Positions 6,107 to 10,464 of a stretch of DNA of 10,464 bases are shown here, piece by piece. The position numbers were made by a program, and so were the translations under genes. This DNA comes from Marinilabiliales bacterium (GTDB lineage: Bacteria > Bacteroidota > Bacteroidia > Bacteroidales > UBA12077): the NCBI GenBank assembly GCA_002869305.1, contig PKTC01000075.1, positions 1 to 10,464 on the forward strand. Direction: 5' to 3'. The notes below the pieces were generated by a model, which saw only the letters and a list, made by a program, of their open reading frames with translations, did not search any database and had not been told where the DNA came from. Positions within the stretch are counted from its first letter, which is position 1. The number at the start of each line of letters is the position of its first letter.

Positions 6107-7714
6107 ATGAAAAAGAAAAGAGCAATACCACACACATACGTTATTGTATTTTTTATCATCATATTATCCGCAGTACTTACCTGGTTTGTACCTGGAGGAG
6201 AGTTTGACCGCGAAACCATTACTTTGGCTGATGGAACTGAAAAAGAGGTCATTGTAAAAGATTCATTTCACTATACGGATAATGAACCACAAACCTGGGA
6301 GATATTCTCTTCCTTTTTCGATGGATTTGTTGATAAGGCAGATATCATTGTATTTATATTAATGATTGGTGGTGCATTCTGGATTATGAATGATAGTAAA
6401 GCGATTGATGTTGGAATATTTACTTTTCTTAAAAAAACCAAGAAAGTTGAGCATGTAAAGCTTTTCAAATTCCTTGGAATAGAAAACATAATTATATCGT
6501 TAATAATGATCATGTTTTCGATTTTTGGAGCAGTATTTGGAATGAGTGAAGAAACCATTGCCTTTATTATCATTTTTGTTCCCCTGGCTTTATCGATGGG
6601 GTATGATTCCATTGTTGGAGTTAATATGTGTTTTGTTGCCGCAGGTTTAGGTTTTGCCGGGGCTTTATTGAATCCATTTACTATTGGAATTGCACAAGGC
6701 TTGTCAGGAATTCCTTTGTTTACAGGTATTGAATACCGCTTTTTTACATGGATTGTATTAAATAGCGTTGGGATAATTTATGTGATAAGATATGCTAAAA
6801 AGGTAAAAAAGAATCCCCAATCATCACTGGTTTATGAAGACGATAACAAAAACTGGAGAACTAAGGAGCATATAGATGCTGAACACATGAAATATTATAC
6901 ACCAAAATCGGCCTGGATCGTATATGGTTTAATTTCGGTAATATTAGTAATTTTTTCGGCCATTCACGTTCAAACCACGTTATCCATAGGAAACTCCTCA
7001 ACAACAATTCCAATAATACCTGCACTTACAGCAATCTTTATTATTCTTGGACCACTTATGTTGCGCAAATCTGTTCACTTTTTTATTTTAAACATTTTAA
7101 TGTTTACTATTTTATTCCTGATTGTAGGTGTAATGGGTTATGGTTGGTATGTAATGGAAATTGCAACTCTTTTCTTTGTGATGGGGCTTGCATCTGGAGT
7201 TGCTAATAATAAATCACCCAATAAGATTACCAATTTATTTTTAGAAGGAGCAAAAGACATTGCTTCTGCTGCTTTAATTGTAGGGCTTGCAGGTGGTATA
7301 ATTATAGTTTTACAAGAAGGTAAAATTATTGATACTATTCTTTACTCTGTATCGCAATCAATGCAAAGTATGGGCAAAGTTGGTTCTATTGGTATTATGT
7401 ATATCATACAAACCTTTATAAACATCATTATACCATCGGGTAGTGCAAAGGCTGCTTTAACAATGCCTATTATGGCTCCCTTTTCAGATCTGATTGGTAT
7501 TTCCAGACAAGCAACAGTAATGGCATTTCAGTTTGGTGATGGGTTTACAAATATGATCACACCTACATCCGGTGTGCTAATAGGTGTTTTAGGAGTAGCA
7601 AAAATACCTTATGATAAATGGGTAAGATGGATTGCACCATTTATGGTTATTATGATAATACTTGGTTTTTTATTATTGATACCAACCGTGTTAATGGATT
7701 TAAGCGGATTTTAA
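6107..7714 (+). CDS. YfcC/DcuC-family inner-membrane transporter, probable amino acid carrier
   Basis: This is a 535-residue multi-pass protein of the DcuC-like superfamily. It opens with PHTYVIVFFIIILSAVLTWFVPGGEFD, the typical YfcC start (one membrane segment, then VPGGxFD). The loop at about 35-75 is polar and probably periplasmic. GAVFGMSEETIAF (141-153) and GLGFAGALLNPFTIGIAQGL (180-199) mark the first half. IIPSGSAKAALTMPIMAPF (441-459) and QFGDGFTNMITPTSG (475-489) mark the matching second half, as in transporters with two inverted repeats. About 12 hydrophobic segments can be seen, with a charged cytoplasmic loop near 230-265. It is longer than many relatives because of an extra hydrophobic stretch around 323-363. 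The ATG at 6107 follows an A-rich leader. Divergence from hutI suggests import of histidine or another amino acid, but this is inference. Annotations of relatives as arginine or C4-dicarboxylate carriers should not be taken as the substrate. Confidence 0.88.
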   Translation: MKKKRAIPHTYVIVFFIIILSAVLTWFVPGGEFDRETITLADGTEKEVIVKDSFHYTDNEPQTWEIFSSFFDGFVDKADIIVFILMIGGAFWIMNDSKAIDVGIFTFLKKTKKVEHVKLFKFLGIENIIISLIMIMFSIFGAVFGMSEETIAFIIIFVPLALSMGYDSIVGVNMCFVAAGLGFAGALLNPFTIGIAQGLSGIPLFTGIEYRFFTWIVLNSVGIIYVIRYAKKVKKNPQSSLVYEDDNKNWRTKEHIDAEHMKYYTPKSAWIVYGLISVILVIFSAIHVQTTLSIGNSSTTIPIIPALTAIFIILGPLMLRKSVHFFILNILMFTILFLIVGVMGYGWYVMEIATLFFVMGLASGVANNKSPNKITNLFLEGAKDIASAALIVGLAGGIIIVLQEGKIIDTILYSVSQSMQSMGKVGSIGIMYIIQTFINIIIPSGSAKAALTMPIMAPFSDLIGISRQATVMAFQFGDGFTNMITPTSGVLIGVLGVAKIPYDKWVRWIAPFMVIMIILGFLLLIPTVLMDLSGF

Positions 7715-7734
7715 AAGAAAAAAACTTACGTAAC

Positions 7735-7769
7735 AAATCATTGGCAGAGATTCTGTCAATGATTTTTTT
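7735..7769 (+). terminator. Intrinsic terminator of the transporter gene
   Basis: AAATCATTGGCA (7735-7746) pairs with TGTCAATGATTT (7754-7765), 12 pairs with one G-U and a loop of seven. The hairpin is followed without a break by a T-run ending at 7769. It lies 20 bases after the transporter stop. The T-run overlaps the stop codon of the converging VOC gene (7768-7770). Read the other way, the stem is followed only by TTTGTTA, so it may weakly stop the opposing transcript too. Confidence 0.85.
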
Positions 7770-8151
7770 ATCCTCTTTCTGCAAATGCAATTATATGTCC
7801 GTCTATATCCGAGATATACCCGACCTTATCACCCCAGTCTCGATTACATAATTTGCTAATTTCTTTACATCCAAGTTGGATTCCTTTATTAATAAGTTCC
7901 TTCGCATTTTCAACAACCAAGTATAATTCACACCTTGGAATCCCCTGCCCTTCTTTAGGATGAGCAGTTCTATCTTGTAGTATTTTAGCAATACTGTTTT
8001 CCGGCATTAGTCCTAATTTAACCCCTTCTTTCAGTTTAAACTCTGTCATCCCAGGAACATCCAAACTTGGTCTAATATTTAATAATTGTTGATAAAAATC
8101 CTTACTTTTTTGCTGATCCGAAACGTATAAAATAAACTCAATTTCTACCAT
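7768..8151 (-). CDS. VOC-superfamily (glyoxalase/bleomycin-resistance fold) protein, function unknown
   Basis: This is a 127-residue cytosolic protein, the size of a single two-module VOC domain. Module one holds EFILYVSDQQKSKDFYQQLL (5-24), the usual first strand plus helix. Module two holds RCELYLVVENAKELINKG (73-90) and ends in WGDKVGYISDIDGHIIAFAE (106-125), the family's closing D-x-DG turn and strand. E75 and E125 are at places where metal-binding glutamates often lie. The first-strand His of glyoxalase I is absent (E5 or nearby instead), so methylglyoxal-glutathione chemistry should not be assumed. VOC members include dioxygenases, epimerases, isomerases and drug-binding proteins. Its ATG is 11 bases after the stop of the DUF819 gene, so the two are very likely cotranscribed and translationally linked. 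Confidence 0.85.
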   Translation of the reverse strand: MVEIEFILYVSDQQKSKDFYQQLLNIRPSLDVPGMTEFKLKEGVKLGLMPENSIAKILQDRTAHPKEGQGIPRCELYLVVENAKELINKGIQLGCKEISKLCNRDWGDKVGYISDIDGHIIAFAERG

Positions 8152-8162
8152 TTTAATATATT

Positions 8163-9314
8163 TTAAAGGTTATGTAATATTTGAGCAACTACAAATCCAA
8201 GGTAGTTGCCTAATGCATAACCTATAATTCCTACTGTTAAACCTGATACAATTATCTCCCGATTCTTTATAGCACCGGCAATAACAGGAACAAAAGGAGG
8301 TGAGCAGATTAATGCCGCAGATGTAATTATTACTGTATCACTATCAATTTTAAATAGTTTAGCAAGTAAAACGTGTAAAATTAGAGAGCCAAATATTACG
8401 AAGGAAATATACATTAATATGTCTGGTGCAGTGCCTACAAATGTGTTAATATCTGCCATTGAAGCTATTACTAAACTAAAAATTAATATAAAAAACATTC
8501 CCAGATCAAATGTCTTTTCCAATTTATTTACACTCTTAATCAACGAACTAAATATTGCCAAGGTGGTTATTGTTAAAATTACAACAGCCATTTGAGATTT
8601 CTCAGGAACTATTAATGTTAAGATACCACCCATTGCAAAAATTGTCATTGAAATAAGTAACCCGATTAGAACTGATTTTCGATAAGGTTTTTTCCAAAAG
8701 CCCCAGTAATTATCTGTAAAAAGATTGTTTGAATTACCGCCATCTGAATCTTTATAAAAACTTTTAAATTTTGGTAAAACCAATTGAAAGGTCTTTTGCC
8801 CAATTGTTATTAGGAATAATAAATAAATAGCTGAAATAAGCATATCAAAGGAATGTGTAATAACAAAAACATCAGGATCTACATCTAATACTAATTTTAG
8901 AGACGCCAGGTTTGGTGTGCCACCCGAATAAAGTCCAACCAATAATCCACCTATTTTCCATAATTCCTTAATTCCATTCCCTTTAAAAATTAAATAGCCC
9001 AAGAACACAACTATGACAACACTCACCAAAGCGATAATCATAGACACCAATGTTTTACCTGCAATCTTAAACCAAGCTTTTATATTGGTTGAGAATAATA
9101 ATAATGGAATTGCTAGCGGTATGGTAATCATCGTCATTAAATCCTGAACTTTTTCACTACTCTCAGGTAAAATATTCAAATTTCCTAACACGAGTCCAAA
9201 TCCATAGGCTAGCAAAACTGGACCTATCTTATTTGCAATTGGGAATTTATGACAGATATATAAGATTGCTACTGGGAAAAACAAATAGAATACAGCTAAA
9301 AGTATCAAAGGCAT
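8163..9314 (-). CDS. DUF819-family (YjcL-like) integral membrane protein
   Basis: This 383-residue protein has about 11-12 hydrophobic segments (roughly 2-20, 30-47, 60-77, 88-110, 118-135, 150-172, 213-235, 241-258, 270-288, 297-318, 327-346, 355-380). A polar, probably cytoplasmic loop lies near 183-210 and divides two halves. The motifs GGLLVGLYSGGTPNLAS (122-138) in the first half and ALICSPPFVPVIAGAIKNREI (334-354) in the second sit in equivalent places. This suggests an inverted-repeat transporter with small-residue, Pro-containing unwound segments. The family (DUF819, B. subtilis YjcL type) has no firmly known substrate that I can name. The ATG at 9314 is followed directly by a hydrophobic segment, as usual. 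It is first in a two-gene unit with the VOC gene and is isolated from fabI by a terminator. Confidence 0.88.
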   Translation of the reverse strand: MPLILLAVFYLFFPVAILYICHKFPIANKIGPVLLAYGFGLVLGNLNILPESSEKVQDLMTMITIPLAIPLLLFSTNIKAWFKIAGKTLVSMIIALVSVVIVVFLGYLIFKGNGIKELWKIGGLLVGLYSGGTPNLASLKLVLDVDPDVFVITHSFDMLISAIYLLFLITIGQKTFQLVLPKFKSFYKDSDGGNSNNLFTDNYWGFWKKPYRKSVLIGLLISMTIFAMGGILTLIVPEKSQMAVVILTITTLAIFSSLIKSVNKLEKTFDLGMFFILIFSLVIASMADINTFVGTAPDILMYISFVIFGSLILHVLLAKLFKIDSDTVIITSAALICSPPFVPVIAGAIKNREIIVSGLTVGIIGYALGNYLGFVVAQILHNL

Positions 9315-9318
9315 TTCT

Positions 9319-9333
9319 AATTATTTAATAATT
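9319..9333. promoter_or_regulatory. 15-base palindrome between promoter and start of the DUF819 gene
   Basis: AATTATTTAATAATT has 7-base arms around a single central base. It lies between the predicted transcription start (about 9333) and the ATG at 9314, where it could be an operator or affect translation initiation. It is all A/T, so chance is a serious alternative. Confidence 0.25.
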
Positions 9334-9339
9334 AAGTCA

Positions 9340-9371
9340 GAAATCTAGTGGAAAAATAAAGAATAACCAAA
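9340..9371 (-). promoter_or_regulatory. Candidate promoter for the DUF819-VOC unit
   Basis: On the minus strand TTTG (9368-9371) is followed after 20 bases by TAGATTTC (9340-9347), one base off the Bacteroidota TAnnTTTG box at ideal spacing. It lies directly after the fabI terminator and about 25 bases before the DUF819 ATG, so this pair appears to be its own transcription unit. Confidence 0.5.
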
Positions 9372-9380
9372 AAAGGAAAT

Positions 9381-9406
9381 AAAAAAACCGGCAACTAGCC
9401 GGTTTT
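9381..9406 (-). terminator. Intrinsic terminator of fabI
   Basis: On the minus strand AAAACCGGC pairs perfectly with GCCGGTTTT (arms 9398-9406 and 9384-9392) around a 5-base loop, and a T7 run extends to 9381. It begins eight bases after the fabI stop. The GC-rich core stands out in this AT-rich region. It is among the clearest signals in the window. Confidence 0.92.
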
Positions 9407-9413
9407 GTATACT

Positions 9414-10280
9414 TTAAAATTCTTCAAATTTGTGGGTTACATCTCTAAACTCACAACATTCATCAAGATTCTTACTATATACGTCCATAGCTCTGCGACT
9501 CATACCCATGCTTGAGAAACCTCCATCATGGAAAAGATTTTGCATGGTAACTTTTTTTGTTAAATCAGAAAACATGGTAATACAAAAATCTGCACATTCT
9601 TCAGCGGTAGCATTTCCAAGAGGAGACATGCGATTTGAAAAATCCATCAATCCCTCTAAACCCATAACACCTGATCCTGCAGTTGTAGGCGTTGGTGATT
9701 GTGAAATGGTATTAATTCTTATCTTTTTTTCGCGTCCGTATATATATCCAAAACTTCTTGCAATAGATTCGAGCAATGATTTTGCATCGGCCATATCATT
9801 ATAACCGTATAAGGTTCTCTGCGCTGCCACGTATGACAATGCTATAACAGAACCCCAATTATTTAAGGCATCTTTTTTTCTTGCAACCTGCAAAATTTTA
9901 TGAAAAGATAATGCTGATACATCCAAGGTTTTTAAAAAATACTCATAATTAAGATTATCGTAAGTTATTCCTTTTCGAACGTTTGGCGACATTCCGATAG
10001 AATGAAGAATGAAATCGAATTTACCCCCGAATCTTTCCATCGTTTTATCAACCAGTTTATTAATGTCATCTATATTGGTTGCATCAGCAGGAATAACCTC
10101 GGTGTTACATGCCTTTGCAAGTTCTTCTGTATCTCCTAATCGCAATGCAAATGGTGCGTTTGTTAAAACAATTTCTGCTCCCTCTTCATAGGCTTTTTCA
10201 GCTACCTTCCATGCAATTGATTTATCGTTCAATGCACCAAATATTAATCCTTTTTTTCCTTTTAATAAGTTAAATGCCAT
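9414..10280 (-). CDS. fabI: Enoyl-[acyl-carrier-protein] reductase (NADH)
   Basis: This cytosolic short-chain dehydrogenase/reductase reduces the trans-2-enoyl-ACP double bond in the last step of each fatty-acid elongation cycle. The protein is 288 residues. The nucleotide-binding start reads GKKGLIFGALNDKSIAW (8-24), the FabI version of the Rossmann Gly motif. HSIGMSP (93-99) follows the third strand. The catalytic set is Y150, Y160 and K167 (YNDMADAK, Y-x6-K), matching Y146/Y156/K163 of E. coli FabI. INTISQSPTPTTAGSG (189-204) and QNLFHDGGFSSMGM (247-260) complete the substrate loop and C-terminal region. M97 and S98 replace Phe and Ala of the E. coli triclosan pocket (F94, A95). I recall this as typical for Bacteroidota and would not infer drug resistance from it. 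The 79 bases to recN upstream hold no convincing promoter, so readthrough from recN is possible. Confidence 0.96.
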   Translation of the reverse strand: MAFNLLKGKKGLIFGALNDKSIAWKVAEKAYEEGAEIVLTNAPFALRLGDTEELAKACNTEVIPADATNIDDINKLVDKTMERFGGKFDFILHSIGMSPNVRKGITYDNLNYEYFLKTLDVSALSFHKILQVARKKDALNNWGSVIALSYVAAQRTLYGYNDMADAKSLLESIARSFGYIYGREKKIRINTISQSPTPTTAGSGVMGLEGLMDFSNRMSPLGNATAEECADFCITMFSDLTKKVTMQNLFHDGGFSSMGMSRRAMDVYSKNLDECCEFRDVTHKFEEF

Positions 10281-10359
10281 GATAAAATATTTTGTTTATA
10301 CAAGTTAGATACAATCCTTAAAAAATAATGTTCAATCGTACCAGTAATTAAGATTTATT

Positions 10360-10464
10360 CTATTTTGTCAGTAATACTTTTGCGTTTTCTATTGCTGCCT
10401 CTGTTAGTGCTTCTCCACTTAACATTTTTGCAATTTCGTTTATTCTTTCCTCTTGTGATAAGAG
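10360..10464 (-). CDS. recN: DNA repair protein RecN, C-terminal 34 residues only
   Basis: Only the last 34 codons and a TAG stop (10360-10362) are inside the window. The translation begins LLSQEERINEIAKMLSG and ends ALTEAAIENAKVLLTK. The segment E-E-R-I-x-E-I-A-x-M-L-S-G followed by a T-x-A-A-x-x-N-A-K helix is the highly conserved C-terminus of RecN. RecN is the SMC-like ATPase that helps in double-strand break repair. The rest of the gene (normally about 550 residues) is beyond the right edge. It runs in the same direction as fabI, 79 bases upstream of it. Confidence 0.88.
   Translation of the reverse strand, partial: LLSQEERINEIAKMLSGEALTEAAIENAKVLLTK

Noticed and set aside
5984..6133. 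N-terminal extension of hutI to an ATG at 6133 (462 residues)
   Set aside because: The extra 50 residues are hydrophobic and Cys/Phe-rich, unlike any HutI. They overlap the transporter start and would put the start codon upstream of the best promoter candidate. The ATG at 5983 gives the normal family N-terminus.
7618..7851. 77-residue plus-strand frame crossing the end of the transporter and its terminator
   Set aside because: It starts inside the transporter in another frame, runs through a strong terminator hairpin and overlaps the VOC gene antisense.
9571..9800. FabI M97/S98 as a sign of triclosan resistance
   Set aside because: As I recall, these residues are common in Bacteroidota FabI, so they are more likely lineage differences than resistance changes.
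9430..10191. Plus-strand frames opposite fabI (124 and 60 residues)
   Set aside because: They are antisense shadows of fabI, with no leader or motif to support them.
1..10464. CRISPR array, insertion sequence, tRNA or rRNA gene, phage or defence island
   Set aside because: I looked on both strands and saw no regular repeat-spacer pattern, transposase motifs, cloverleaf sequences or defence-type domains. Gene content and base composition look uniformly chromosomal.

Overview
The window looks like part of the chromosome of an AT-rich (roughly one-third G+C by eye) member of the Bacteroidota. The evidence is a SusC/RagA-type TonB-linked outer-membrane protein, a bifunctional FtcD of the kind found in this phylum, a Bacteroidota-style enoyl-ACP reductase, A-rich leaders instead of strong Shine-Dalgarno sequences, and several promoter-like pairs of the TTTG / TAnnTTTG type. 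An order such as Bacteroidales or Marinilabiliales is plausible, but a genus cannot be fixed from this stretch.

Layout from left to right. (1) 1-2633, minus: the N-terminal 877 residues of a SusC-family porin, cut by the left window edge. A SusD partner would be expected further left. Its 280-base upstream region holds a candidate promoter, a tandem octamer and a perfect 16-bp palindrome. (2) 2914-5983, minus: hutI (imidazolonepropionase) then ftcD (formiminotransferase-cyclodeaminase), ending in a good intrinsic terminator. Together these take 4-imidazolone-5-propanoate to glutamate, with the formimino carbon passing into the folate pool. (3) 6107-7714, plus: a YfcC/DcuC-type membrane transporter, divergent from hutI across a 123-base shared regulatory region and ending in an intrinsic terminator. 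(4) 7768-9314, minus: a DUF819 membrane protein followed 11 bases later by a small VOC (glyoxalase-fold) protein, with a promoter-like sequence of their own. (5) 9414-10464, minus: fabI with a strong terminator, preceded by the last 34 codons of recN, cut by the right edge.

How the genes fit together. hutI and ftcD are the lower half of histidine degradation. hutH and hutU are not in the window, so the upper steps must be encoded elsewhere or be absent. The divergent transporter may import histidine or a related amino acid, or export a product, but its substrate cannot be read from sequence. The SusC porin could supply peptides or glycans across the outer membrane, but it lies behind a terminator with its own promoter candidate and need not be linked. 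recN and fabI are housekeeping genes. I see no mobile element, CRISPR array, tRNA, rRNA or clear novel multi-gene system. The most open items are the uncharacterised DUF819-VOC pair, the transporter's substrate, and several palindromic sites in the intergenic regions.
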